From: Cylicocyclus nassatus
Taxonomy: Eukaryota; Nematoda; Chromadorea; Rhabditida; Strongylidae
Direction: 5' to 3'
DNA length: 64,000 nt
NCBI GenBank assembly: GCA_958299035.1
Contig: CATQJL010000001.1
Location: 17,715,433-17,779,432, forward strand
Shown here: piece by piece, positions 1 through 11,098 of the stretch
How the letters are laid out: each line of letters begins with the position of its first letter
Position numbering within the stretch: position 1 is the stretch's first letter
The notes under the pieces: model-generated
What the model was told of the DNA's origin: nothing
Databases searched by the model: none
Seen by the model: the letters and a program-made list of their open reading frames with translations, nothing else
Program-made: the position numbers and the translations under genes

Positions 1-1227
1 TATTATGTAATGTCACAATTGTGCTAATCGTGCCATTCCATCTATTTCCTGCTTCTTTGCGGTAGTGTTCAGTGAGACACCGAAAGCAAATATTAAAGAG
101 ATTTCCCCGATAGCGGAACTTTTACTCATTGGTAATGCTTGAAGGCATGTCTTTGTCCACATCTTATTCAATTTTTTGCGGCTTATAAGTCAGTAAGTGT
201 GCGTACAACCAATGTTGGAGCTAGCCGTACTTTATTTGTTCCTAGTAGTCCGGTGGCCTTCAGGTGTAAGGAATTTCGTCTTTGGGGCAAAAAAAAAAAA
301 CATCGCCAAGCACGGTTTGTGAATGTCGTGAAAGTTTCCGAAGTAAAAAATTGGAACTTCATATTTTCGCCTTGACCGCTCTATTGCAAAGCGAGGCTAA
401 TGCAAGATTCGATCTCACATTCAAAGCGAGGGGAGAAGAATCCTTAGGTTGTCCGAGTGCGAGTACAGGGCTTATCAAAAGCAGTGTCGGGTGCACGGCA
501 TGTGTGCTCCCACGCGCCCGCCTCGCCTGGATTTTGCACCTCTTTCGCAAACATGCTCTCTGATCACTTCCCCACCGCGAGCGTGGCAAAGGCGGAGCCT
601 CAATCGATTGGAAATGATTAGAAAGCATGTTCGCGGAGAAGGTGCAGAGTCTCGCGCAGGAGATGCTGGTGCACCCGACACTGCAAGTGATAAGCCCTGT
701 ACGTTGCTGCGCGGGAAATGGACAGCGCAGTTGACAAATTGTGAAAAGTCGACTGCGCCTACATACCTTGATGTTTCAAACATTCCAAAATACTAAAAGA
801 TTCTGCTGGATTTATTGCCTGAATTCAAGCGGAAATCTGCTTTTTTCAAACCATAATTTCCGCGGAAATGCTATTGTTTGCAGCTGCCATGCTCTGCTGG
901 TATTCTGCGCGCTAGATAAACTTGTGAATGGAGCATGATTACTACGCGTACACTGTGAATCCACTTTTTCTTCATTTTGTAGCCATGTCTAACATATATG
1001 GTGCATTCTCCAGAATTTCTCCCATATGAGCCAGCAATGTGGCTGTTTTTCAATTAGTTTAACATATCAACTTCGAACAAGCGCCTTAAATCTGCTGGAA
1101 CTAAGTGTGAAAAAGATCGAAGCACGTTGATGTTCCATATGGGAACAATTCTGTGGGATGCATGATATCTAACCGTAGATTTGTTGCCAGCTAGGTCTTA
1201 TGAAGCCGAATTTAGTCCTCATCTGAT
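1..1227. other. Upstream flank of the FERRY3-like gene, no gene recognised
   Basis: Open frames of 60-115 codons occur on both strands between about 140 and 940, overlap each other, and resemble no family I know. The stretch 480-660 is richer in G and C than its surroundings. A TTTAG splice-acceptor-like site ends at 1215, 12 bases before the ATG at 1228. It could be the spliced-leader acceptor of the downstream gene or the end of a 5' UTR intron; the sequence alone does not decide. Confidence 0.4.
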
Positions 1228-4200
1228 ATGAGCATCGATGATCCTACGATATGCACTTACGTCATACCTGACGAACTTGCCAAATACTACACTAAGGAAG
1301 ACCGTGACCAACTTCGACTGGATATTCCTATCCCATTACCCGAATATTCGGATGTTGATGAGTATCTGGCAGTGTTCGGTTCTAGAGGACTCTTCGACTA
1401 TGTAAATGAAGTGGGTGGGTTAAAACATTTTTAGAACAGAGAAGTTGCCCAATGTCATAACTTCCTACAATCCCTTATCGTAATTTGTCTATGACACATC
1501 CACCTCACGTGTTTGCGAAAGCTTGCCTAGTAGGTCCAATTCGAGCATGTAGATACATGATAAAATTCAAAGTGAGTGTACAGTTTTTCTAAGAGTTTGC
1601 TTTCAGAACTGCGAAAGGATATGCGCCGTTTCATATATGATGAAACTGTGAGAATCCAAGATGAACGGGAAGATGCTCTGATTCTGAAAGCTCTAGAGAC
1701 CGGCTTCGAATTGCCTGATATAGATCCAGATCCACATGTGAGATCTTTTCCGTTTTCCTTTTCGCTTTTCTTTTTGATTTCAATTTGACTTGCAGCCGGT
1801 TTTGGATCAAGCCGAGGTATTTGCCAACAAGTTCTCTCATATCATGCGTAACTCCCCTTCAGATGAATTGGCAGAACTAATGCGACGGCAGATTGCTATG
1901 ATGAATGAGGTATGGTATTCGAGACCTAGACAACTTTTTTGATCACTTAGAGCTTTTCGTCAATACCTACCAACTTTGTTACTCGTTACTACCACAAAAG
2001 GTAACAAAACTTGGGCTTGCGCATGTTCTGCGCTTTTGCAGAGGTATTATTGTGGCGTGTTTTCTAAAAGGGATGGAGGAAGTTGCACCAATCATCTTTT
2101 CGTAGTAAGCATGAAGATGCGCACAGGTGTCAATTATAAAAGAGTTGTCAGTGCCTCTGAGATCCCTAGTGTTCTAGTTGTACCGTAGGCTTTATAATGG
2201 GCCCCCCCCCCCTGAAAATGACTCATTTTCTTTCATTTCCACATTTCCATTGCTTATTCCTATTGTATTCTACATGGAACATTTTTTCTTTCCAGATGAG
2301 CCAAGTAATCCGCGTCCGCAATTGGGAATTTGCGCAGCTGACGAGTAAGTGTGAAAACGCTGTCAACGATGCATCACACAACACTGACGTTCATCCTCAT
2401 GAACTCAGCAATCTGAACGAGAAACTAAGGGTTAGGCTAAGCGTTCACCATTTTTCTCTTTCCTTGCTTATCTACGTCAAATTCAGAATCTTCATGTTTC
2501 TTATGCGTGTCAGGTAGAGTTGCTTGCTGAGAAACAGCGAAAGGAGTTTAGGTAAGGACTGCTAGAGCTCTGAATCTGAATCTTGTGATCGTTTCCATTA
2601 CAGAGATATGGTGGACACTTTGTACAATGGAGGCAGCATTACTGATGGCAAGGGCAGATCTGCAGAAGCCGCGGAGATGTAAGTGGTGGCCAAATCTCAA
2701 CTTCGTTGATCGAGGAGTTGTCATTCTAGGAGACGTCCCACCCAAAAATCGGAGAGTGAAGAACCCGGTATCAATGAATGCTACACAATCTACTTAGGTA
2801 AGGCTGAATTCTCGCAAATTATATTTTTGCATCTTCGTATTCTAGGAGCGCAGTTGAAATCTATGCATAATGTTCGGTTGTTGACGGCAAAGTCGATGGT
2901 GGATCTTTGCACGCCTTTGAGGGTGCGCGCTTGTGATCATCCTTGCAAGTCTCTTTCTGTGCACTTTCAGGGAACTGACGTAGGTTCGTTATTGCAAATG
3001 TCTATCTCACTTTACGGGCGACAGCTCAGCGCTACAATACTGTTAGTGCCTAGCGATCCACTTTATCATTGTAGCGACGGCTCCAGTACGTTTTTCTCTT
3101 TGTTGAATTTTTCTGAGTTTTCTTATATATTTTTTGAAGTTTTGTTGATGTTTTCCATATGATTCTCGGCTTTGCTAATTTATCGTTTTTTTTCAAACTT
3201 TTTCGGTCGACACAATACTAGCACCTTTTTCTCTCATTCCAGGATTTGCTCAGGTATGCGAGCAGACGACAGAATTGCATTTTGATCCGTTGCCTGTACA
3301 ATTGAAGGAAGTCATGGAATCGGTAGGCTACGCTGTTTATGTGTTTTTGCTTGCGTTATCCCTTTTCTTCATCTTAGACTATAAAAGCTAGTCAGTGGAG
3401 AGAGGAGACTGCTTCTGAACGCTCGAAGTCTACTGAATCCCCACAGTCGCATAAGAAATCTCATGAGACAACTCTAGAAGTTGGTGATGTTTATTCTACT
3501 CGTCATTCGAACTTGAGAGATGTACAGGTGTGAAGTTTTTAATCTCATCAGTTTCTATTATTTGAGTAAGCTTATTTTTTTAGCTCGTTTTTCATCTCGT
3601 TGCTGACGAATCTTTGAAAACTATGGATATCTCAAGCCGGTGATTATCCCTTCTGCATCTCATCGCTTCTGATTCGACTCGTTTTCAGGCATCCTTGCTT
3701 GAATGGAATCCGTAATATCATTCGTCTTACCCAGCGCCTGGGTATAACATCAATACACATTCCGTTGCTTCTGGTTGAGGAAGCATCTGAGGTGATTACT
3801 TTGGACTAGTCAACTCTTTGTTTGTTAGACGGTTTTTCTCTTCAGAATATGACAATCGCTTGGTGTATGAAGAGAGCTGAGATGGTTTACAAATGTGTGA
3901 AAGGTTACTTCATGGAGGTTGGTATCGAATTTTGTAATTTAACTATCCAACTTTTTTTTCTTATCAATGAATATGTATGATGATTTTGATCGAAGAATAG
4001 CATGTAGTCTTTGATATCTGGTACCGAAGTTGAAGTGTCACTAGGCCTAAGGGGACAAAATTTTTTGTTTTCCCTTTCCCCTACTGAGTTCTTGCACGCT
4101 ATGACTCGTAGTGGTTTGAGTCGATGTTTGCACACATTACGTTTATCACGGAGAAGGGTGGTTTCATAGTGCTTTTTAAAACTATGAATTTAAAAAGCAG

Positions 4201-4592
4201 GATCGATAAATTTGTTTTGATTGAGCGAAGTAGCCAGGCATATCATTTATGTTAACGCAGTCTATTTATGCTCACTTTCCACGTTTTCTTTGGTATGCCC
4301 GAAGTTCTGTAATGGTTCAGTTCCCACTTTCATTCGATTCTCTTTCGTCCGTATGTTCTGGACCCATTGTATCAAAACTTTAGTTTTGAGTTGAGAGTGA
4401 ATTTTCTTCCTCTAGGTGTGCGGGAGTTGTGGTGGAACTGCTGTTGGTGGTTTCACGAATGTTCCGCACTACAACATTCATTTTGTTCTGCCATCGGGCT
4501 TAGCGGATGGAGTGTATCAACAGATATCAGCCATGTTTCCAACAATTTTCCATTTGGTACCAAGTGTATCGATGCCAGCACAAGAGACATGA
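1228..4592 (+). CDS. FERRY3: C12orf4/DUF2362 family protein (FERRY complex subunit 3-like), 15 exons
   Basis: Homologue of human C12orf4, the FERRY3 (Fy-3) subunit of the FERRY complex, a RAB5 effector that links early endosomes to mRNAs in mammals. The exons I assembled are 1228-1414, 1607-1737, 1796-1909, 2296-2430, 2514-2551, 2604-2678, 2730-2797, 2846-2922, 2971-3085, 3243-3322, 3378-3527, 3584-3639, 3689-3791, 3846-3917 and 4416-4592. All 14 junctions keep frame and give 1578 nt, 525 codons plus TGA; the human protein is about 550 residues. Family-like segments are DIPIPLP and RRFIYDET near the N-terminus, YTIYLGAQLKSMHN (about 243-256), LVFHLVADESL (from 391), RHPCLNGIRNIIRLTQRLG (from 409), CVKGYFMEVCGSCGG (about 459-473) and LPSGLADGVYQQISAMFP near the C-terminus. 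The acidic/Ser-rich exon 11 is the most divergent. Introns are 46-82 bp except intron 1 (192), intron 3 (386), intron 9 (157) and intron 14 (498). A strong unused donor, GTAAGT, lies inside exon 4 near 2345. The start is the first ATG after an acceptor-like TTTAG. The family call rests on remembered motifs, not a search. Confidence 0.82.
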
Positions 4593-4860
4593 TGTTGGAG
4601 GGGAATTGGCTATGCAAATATTTGACTTATTGATCATTTTTGTTTCGCATTTTAATATCATAATTTATTTTGTACCTTTGGTGCTTCTGTCTGTGATAAC
4701 ATGATAAATGTGCTCAGATGTTTTGTTTTTGATAATTAGTTGAAGGACATCCCGCCAACATACCTTTATCCTTTGCCGTAATTGTGTGGCCTTCATCGCT
4801 ATCAATGTGTTTTCTCTGCGAAATGATACGTTCTTCACTGTCTATCTTGTCGTTCTCACC
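4593..4860 (+). promoter_or_regulatory. Intercistronic spacer of a candidate operon
   Basis: 268 bp separate the TGA of the FERRY3-like gene from the ATG of ttll-5 on the same strand. That distance is within the usual gap between genes of nematode operons, where the downstream mRNA receives an SL2-type leader. The spacer is rich in T (about 4625-4690 and 4720-4735), has AT-rich poly(A)-signal-like words (ATAATT, GATAAA near 4704) but no perfect AATAAA, and has an acceptor-like AATTAG ending near 4740. Polycistronic transcription is inferred from spacing and strand only. Confidence 0.45.
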
Positions 4861-7800
4861 ATGAAGACACCATCGACACGGTAAAGCAACGGAAACTGTT
4901 TCCGAACGGATTGCTCAATCTTCTCGCTCATTATGAAATATGGCAGAATTTTAGGTCACCATTCCGTTTAGTCGCTCGTTATCCGACTGAACGTCGACGT
5001 GCCCTTGCCGCGTTGGATTCAGAAGAAGAGGAAGAGCTTATTGTAGATTTGAGTGCCTTGGAATTACGGGTATACAATATGCGTTTCGATGCAGCTACTT
5101 CACCTACAGACAACATGTGAGCATATTTTCTGATTAGTTGATTGTTCCACCATCTTTTTATGTGGTTTCTATTTCTAATAGCGTTTCGATAAAGATTTTT
5201 TGATGAAAAGAGCGTGTAGCGCTTTAGCACCAATTGTGGATCTACCATCATGGGAAGTTCAATATCGCCTACCACAAAAGAAATAAAATGTGGGATTGGT
5301 TCCAAAAAATCAGAGACTTGTTGTACGCAATGTTTCACTAGAGTGCGAGCGATTTCATGTTTGCCCAGTTTTGATTCATTATATGTCTTTAACAGGGAGG
5401 AAACACCAGGCTGCGCCGATGCTGGAACGTTGATGTTTGGTGGTGAAAGCAAGCCTAGAAAGATCGAGGTGAGACATTTCCTTGAGTCAACGTTTAACTC
5501 ATTGTGCTCATTTGTCTATGCTACTGTTCTGTTTTAGTACCTGACGTTTACGCCGGACAGTTTGAATCATATCGGACGACAAACTGCTGCAGAACTCCGA
5601 GAAAAGTACACCCATACCGGTCTAAACTATAATCTTGCTTTCAAAATGGTCAGTTTGGTCTTTCATCTGGCGTTCAATTCGTAAATAATCTTCTGTTGCA
5701 GATCAACAGCGACACCAAATTAGTAAAAACTGTCCTGCATAGTCATGGTTTCACACAAGTAAGTGCATTCAACTTCTTCGTTTACTGTGCTAGAATCCAA
5801 TAATTATTTCTTTTTAGTGTTCACGCAAAAATCCTTCATTCAATCTGCTTTGGTGTGGATCTTCAGTGAAAGCAACACGAATGCGGACTATTCAGCCGTG
5901 GTGAGTTCAGAGTCTATTTATCTAATCTTTATTGTGGTTTTGTTGACATAACTGGCAGGATAAGAGTCGCTGAAGCAGCCCTATAAGGCTTGTAAGTCTG
6001 TTTAAATGTTTTTTTTGAACTTTCCTGCCTCCTACTATGAACTACTAGGTCATCAGAATCGATTTCTTGCAAAAATTGCAGGCAACGAATCAACCAGTTC
6101 CCTCGGTCTACAGAGCTTACCCGAAAAGATAAGCTTTATGACAATCTAGCACGATCAGCTGCTATATTCGGTGATGCATATAGTTTTGTAAGTTCCATCT
6201 GCTTTGACATTATCGCACAGCTTCAAATGTAAAAGTTCCAGGTTCCTGAATATTTTGTTACTCCACGGGATGTTTCATTACTGGAAACAGCCATGGAGCA
6301 ATCGATGTCTGATTTCACTTATATTGTTAAACCTGTTAGTTCATCGCAAGGACGAGGAATTTTCTTTGCAAATAAGGTATTTTTCTTACTTTTTACTTCC
6401 CTCATTTTGCCTTAAAAGCAGTGTCCGGGCAAAAACTCGATTTTGAGATTTTGTGCTTATACGGGCCTATTCGCCATGCTGAATCCGAAAATCCACATTG
6501 GAAAGCGCGAAAGCGGCGAAAAAGGGCTCTAACACAGGAGGGAAATCAGCAGGTGGGCGGGGCTTTCCCCAGTGCAATTTCACGCTCCCAGCTCCCGGAG
6601 CGGTTTTCTCAATTCCGCTAGCCGTCCTAACATCGCTACCGGCCAAGTGCGAATGAGTGACTTGAAACCGGAAGCGGGAAGGTTGCTCTGGAAGCCGGGA
6701 ACGTGAATTCGCAGTGGGGAGGACCCCGCCCACCTGCTCATTTCCCTCCTGTGTTAGAGCCGTTTTTCGCCATTTTCGCGCTCTACAATGTGCATTTTCG
6801 GATTCAGCGTGGCGAATAGGCTCAAGTAAGCACAAAATCTCAAAATCGACTTTTTGCCCGGACACTGCCTTTAAGTGAGTTTTCTCTGAATCGAGTTTTT
6901 ATGCTTTTCGTGAGCATCAGTTTTTCTTTCAGCATCAAGAAATCCCTCAAAACGAACCACTGTTGGTCTCTCGCTATATCGAAAATCCGTTACTTATTGA
7001 TGGACACAAGTTTGACCTTCGTATATATGTAGCTGTGACATCATTTTTTCCTCTTGTTGCTTATGTTTATTCGGAAGGACTGACCAGGTATGAAAACTCA
7101 GTGCATCATGTCGGTTTGTTCACTACAGGCATTCTAGAGTTGCGTCCGAGAAATACTGTAGCGAAGCAGATACAAAGGATGCATTTGTACATCTAACCAA
7201 CTACTCAATTAACAAAAATAATTCACATTTTATTCGGTACGTTTGGCGTTTATTCACTGACATACTTTTTATAACTATATTTTTGGTCATGTATTTCGAC
7301 GATAGTGAATTTTAGCAACGAAAGTATGGCATGTGAAGATTTTGGGCACAAATGGACGCTAGGAGCACTTCTTCGTCATTTGGAGAAGAAAGGCATTGAT
7401 GCTAAAAGTAAGAACTCAATACATCCTTGTGATGTGCTCCAAAGTATTTTTTTCAAATTACTTTTTTTTCCAGTGTTGATGCTGCGAATAGAAGATATTG
7501 TGGTAAAAAGCCTACTTTCTGTACAAAATCGTATCACATCAGCGTGTCGTACCACTACACCGCATGTAGGAACGAATTTCGAATTATTTGGCTTCGATAT
7601 CCTTGTCGATGATCAGCTGAAGCCATGGTTGCTCGAAGTCAATCTGTCTCCTAGTCTGTCATGGTGAGCTTGACTGCCAATATTTTTGTTGTAAAAATTC
7701 AGTTTTTTATGAGATTAGATGCTTTTATATTAGTTTCTATTTGATAATATTCTATCATCACCAGCTGTCACCGACGCGATTTGCTTTTTCTTTCGAGACA

Positions 7801-10006
7801 GGGCTAAGTAGGGAATTTTGTGGTTCTGAGGGACCTCCACCTTAACTTTCTTGAGAAGCTGATTTGGAATGTCAAATCTCGAGTGGGAGCTAGGGCCTAT
7901 CTTTTTGCTTTTCAGAAGACAAACCTTAGCTTGACTAAAATAATTTAGTAATGAGAAGAGGGCTGTTGTGAGAGTAACAGAAAAGTATTCTGTATTTCAT
8001 GGTTTTGTCGATCGGAGCATAAAATCATATTTTCCTTTGCTTAGAATCTTCTCTCCATTTCTCCCACCCCTACTCACGCCTGTTCCATGTTTTTTCTTCT
8101 CTTTTTCAAAGATACGTTTAATTTAGTGATGCTCCTTTGGACTCTCTTGTCAAAAGCAGACTTATTTGTGATCTCTTTAACCTGGCTTGTGTACCATTAG
8201 TGAATAGGAAGCTGGCTGGCATTCAGCAAATTCGTTCAAGCAAGGAGGACGAATATGGTAAGCCTTTTTTCAGTTTCTTTTTTGTTGATGCGATGACTGT
8301 AGTGGTTCAGACTCTGATGTTGATCAGGATTCTAAAAAGACCGAAAGAAGTTCAACGAAGAGAATCAACATTAAGGTGAGAATATCAGCAAGCTCTCCAG
8401 TCATCATTTGACCAAATTATAGCGTCGAAGGAATGCCCGATTAGCCTTTGCCCCGTCGCCATATGCTCCCGATCCTAGTATGCGCTTTATCACAAGACGC
8501 GTTAGGACCGAATTGTCAAGAAGAGGCGGATTTGTTCGAATATTCCCAAGAGAACATTCGCTACAGCTGTACAGGTCCGTACTGTTGCTCCATTTTATGA
8601 TTTCTTTTTCTTTGTAAGGCGTTTGCAACCCAGTAAACAATTTCTGTATGTGCATTTGGCAGTTTCGAAAACTTCTCATCCAGATGTGTTATGGAGCGCA
8701 TTGGTTCGGAAAATCGTGACGAACGCTTATATAACAAGGAATTTGGAGTTGGTGAAGAAGAAGAGAGTGATGAAGAGGATGAGAATGGCCTCGCGTCGCT
8801 ATTTCATGATGCTATGATGGATAGTGCAAAAGTGAGTTTTGCTGGAAATTTTTTCCCTTAGATTTTTTCGTTCGAAATTGGAAATATCCGAGCATTTTGC
8901 ATGGTTGTCGTGGTAGTAAAAATTGTTGCAGTATCCCTCGTTGGATTCAGTACCACCTCACTTACAACAAGTATTACGAGGTTGGCACGATGATGCGTCT
9001 GCCTACACTCAACGTATAACAAAGGAAGGAGAGAAGTATGCAGGTGGGCAGAAGACTTAAATGGAATAACTAGTTCTGGAAAAAAGATTTGGTTTTTTGA
9101 GGAATGATCTTGATCTGATGCACTTATGTAATAGTACTGGAAGAAAGAGAAGGTTAGGGAAGAGGGGGGGGGGGGGGAGGGAGGTGAAGGATAAAATTGT
9201 CGTGTCTTAGGCACATGGCAAGTTGATCCGCTTGAATCCGCTTGATTCGCTTGATCCGCTGGATCCACTACAGAATTGGTTAAATCAGTGACCAATGGCG
9301 AAGTGGACGTGGATTAAGTGGATCAAGCCGATAACCGCTTCGCTATTGGTCAGTTCACTGATTTGACCAGTAATGAAATGTATCAAGCGAATCAAGTGGG
9401 TTAACTATGGCGCGTGCTTTACACGTGGTAAAGTATGTTACTCCATCACTCTCTAGCAAGAATGAGTTTATGACCGATTAGAATTTCTTTGTGATGACCC
9501 TATGTGATCTTGACCAAGGCTTCAGCAATTCTGAATTTTGCCATTCTCATAGCCAGTTTTCAAGTAAACTTTCGATAGTTATCAAGGGAGAATTTCAAGT
9601 TTGCATCCTACTGTACGTCACTGTAGCCTTGCAGAGGCATTGTGCGACACAATCTTTGCAAGAGGCAAGGTTTATTTTCTGAAACTTCCCCAAAAGTTTT
9701 GGAGCATGAATTTGGATAGAGCAAAACCGCATTTACATTCTAGCTAAACTCCCAGTCGTTCGACCCTCTGCTCGTTTGCGCACTAAAAGCTACTCGGAAT
9801 GGTACGAGATAAAGAGGGCCACGATGGCTGAAGCAAAATTGAAGCTTCAGCAGGAACAGGACGCTGAAGAAAAGGTGAAAGTGCAGATCATCCCTACACA
9901 GTGAGTTTTTGGTCCTTTCTTATTTATTGTGCTGCGTTTATCTTCATTGAGTCTTCTTAGGGAAGATAATAAGGAAAATGCGCCGGCATCGGCACGTGTA
10001 TCTTGA
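4861..10006 (+). CDS. ttll-5: Tubulin polyglutamylase, TTLL5 type, 19 exons
   Basis: ATP-grasp ligase that adds glutamate side chains to tubulin tails, mainly on ciliary axonemes. Exons: 4861-4880, 4955-5116, 5396-5468, 5538-5648, 5702-5758, 5818-5900, 6082-6187, 6242-6376, 6933-7087, 7129-7236, 7316-7407, 7474-7663, 8127-8257, 8311-8375, 8423-8574, 8663-8831, 8932-9043, 9744-9900 and 9961-10006. All phases agree: 2124 nt, 707 codons plus TGA. The basic then acidic N-terminus (S-E-E-E-E-E) precedes the TTL core. Core motifs are [29 protein letters not shown] (K234, S237-G243; nucleotide binding), HKFDLRIY (K275, D277, R279), HLTNYSINK (322-330), FGFDILVD (D409) and [12 protein letters not shown] (E422, N424; Mg/ATP ligands), then CDAPLD and the TTLL5-type GGFVRIFP (531-538). 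The catalytic residues are intact. A second acidic block and a charged coil follow; the long C-terminal extension of mammalian TTLL5 is absent. The 20-nt first exon was chosen because its ATG has a good context (CACC) and it alone joins in frame to the acidic exon. Introns 8, 12 and 17 are long and the first and last of these hold inverted repeats. Confidence 0.9.
6412..6874. mobile_element. Inverted-repeat MITE flanked by TTAA, in ttll-5 intron 8
   Basis: A 455-bp element (6416-6870) lies between TTAA at 6412-6415 and TTAA at 6871-6874. Its ends are AAGCAGTGTCCGGGC and, on the other strand, AGGCAGTGTCCGGGC, and the arms stay similar for well over 100 bp (shared words GATTTTGAGATTTTGTGC, CAGGAGGGAAAT, GGTGGGCGGGG). 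The same peptide MSGQK-DFEILCL can be read from both strands, which reflects the inverted arms and not a gene. TTAA flanks and a short T/A-G-G/C-rich terminus suggest a piggyBac-type non-autonomous element. No transposase is present. Confidence 0.8.
9208..9418. repeat. Imperfect inverted repeat in ttll-5 intron 17
   Basis: The left arm (about 9210-9306) and right arm (about 9324-9418) are reverse complements with mismatches. Paired words include TTGATTCGCTTGAT with ATCAAGCGAATCAA, and GGTTAAATCAGTGA with TCACTGATTTGACC. The left arm has an internal run of TTGATCCGC-like 9-mers. A 14-base G run precedes it (9164-9177). It is probably an old MITE. The 700-bp intron shows nothing else recognisable. 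Confidence 0.6.
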
Positions 10007-10920
10007 TAGTCGGAGGACCTCTTGTGGAGACAAAGTGCACAATGGTGAAATTATTCTCGTGCAGTCTCTTTTGGAACATTTCACTTCAAAAATTCTGTAA
10101 TATTTTCTTTGTCTCTATCATAGATTTAGTTTTTATTTGTTTTGTGATAAGATTCCTCATCATAATTGCTTTCAAAATTTGTGACCTTTACCCGTGTGTC
10201 ACCACGGGGACATTACTTTACTTCCTTCGTTGTTGTTGTTGTTATCATCCTTTCAATATCAGAATGCTTTCATCATTCCAATTTCAGGTTCTAGCCAGTC
10301 TTCTCTTTCATAATTAATACTAAAAATTCTGATGATTTGGAAAACTGTTGATAAAAATATGCATATTATGAATTTTTTCACAAGTGAGGGAGGGTTTGTA
10401 GAGGGAGGCACACGAGTGGATGAGGTCATCACTGGCTGGGTCACCAGTAGTAGTTACTGAATGCAGCGCTGCCACTGTTTTACTACCGGTAAGTGTTGCC
10501 CGTTTACAGCAGTTACCGGTTTAATCAGAGTTGCCGGTGGTACCACCCTTACTTGTTACCGGTGTCACCAGTTCTGCTGTACCGCAGAGATGGATGTATT
10601 CTTGATTGGACCACGGCACAATTTGTCTACGTGCATTCAGTCACATGACGAAAGTTCTTGAAATTCCGTCGTAAGTAAGGCACAGCGAACAGAGTCGATG
10701 CGGCGCTTTCCGCGCGAAGTTCCAACGTCGTTCCTGCATCGTGCCAGCGTCGTGATAGTGCCGTGCTAGTGCCGTGTCATACACATTGCTTCCGCATTGC
10801 TCAGTCGTCGTTCCTTGCGTGCTACCATGGCGCTGGAATCGCGCTGGCACCGCTCTGCCACGGGCAACTGGCGTAGTCTAGATTGGCAAAGTCAGGATTT
10901 TGCAGTTGGGAACGTCTATA
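10007..10920. other. Downstream of ttll-5: no gene; ACCGGT cluster and GC-rich island
   Basis: No clear poly(A) signal is seen just after the ttll-5 stop. Between 10480 and 10575 the word ACCGGT or a near variant recurs about five times. From 10665 to 10870 the DNA is clearly GC-richer and contains short reiterations of GTGCCAGCGTC/GTGCCGTGCTA. Neither stretch contains a credible exon. Confidence 0.4.
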
Positions 10921-11098
10921 GCCTTTGATTCAAATGGCTTGGCGGCTGGAAGGAGGGGCATTGTGACCTAATTAAGGCCGCTGACGCCCGCAACGCAGTC
11001 TGCGTTTCTCTCATGCGTACTCTCTGATCATTACCTAGCCTTAATTAGGTCACGCTCCCCGCCTTCCAGCCGCCAAGCCAGTTGAATGAAAGGGTAGC
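10921..11098. mobile_element. Palindromic MITE family A, copy 1
   Basis: Terminal arms begin with GCCTTTGATTCAAATGGC on one side and end with the complement-like GCCAGTTGAATGAAAGGGTAGC on the other, followed by the strong inverted pair GCGGCTGGAAGG and CCTTCCAGCCGC and by CCTAATTAAGGC against GCCTTAATTAGG. The centre holds GCAACGCAGTCTGCG. It lies between TATA-like flanks. Two relatives occur at 46959 and 59118, the only dispersed family seen three times in the window. Confidence 0.8.

Noticed and set aside
5179..5282. Open stretch [19 protein letters not shown] in ttll-5 intron 2, first taken as an exon
   Set aside because: Joining it in either direction gives a stop or a phase clash, while 5116 joined to 5396 is in phase and continues the TTLL5-like sequence.
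4979..5452. 157-codon open frame on the minus strand
   Set aside because: It lies antisense to ttll-5 exons 2 and 3 and reads straight through the intron between them. Its Ser/Arg-rich tail is the complement of the acidic exon.
6421..6865. Open frames of 66 and 132 codons on opposite strands starting MSGQK
   Set aside because: They are the two arms of the TTAA-flanked inverted repeat read from each side; no transposase motif is present.
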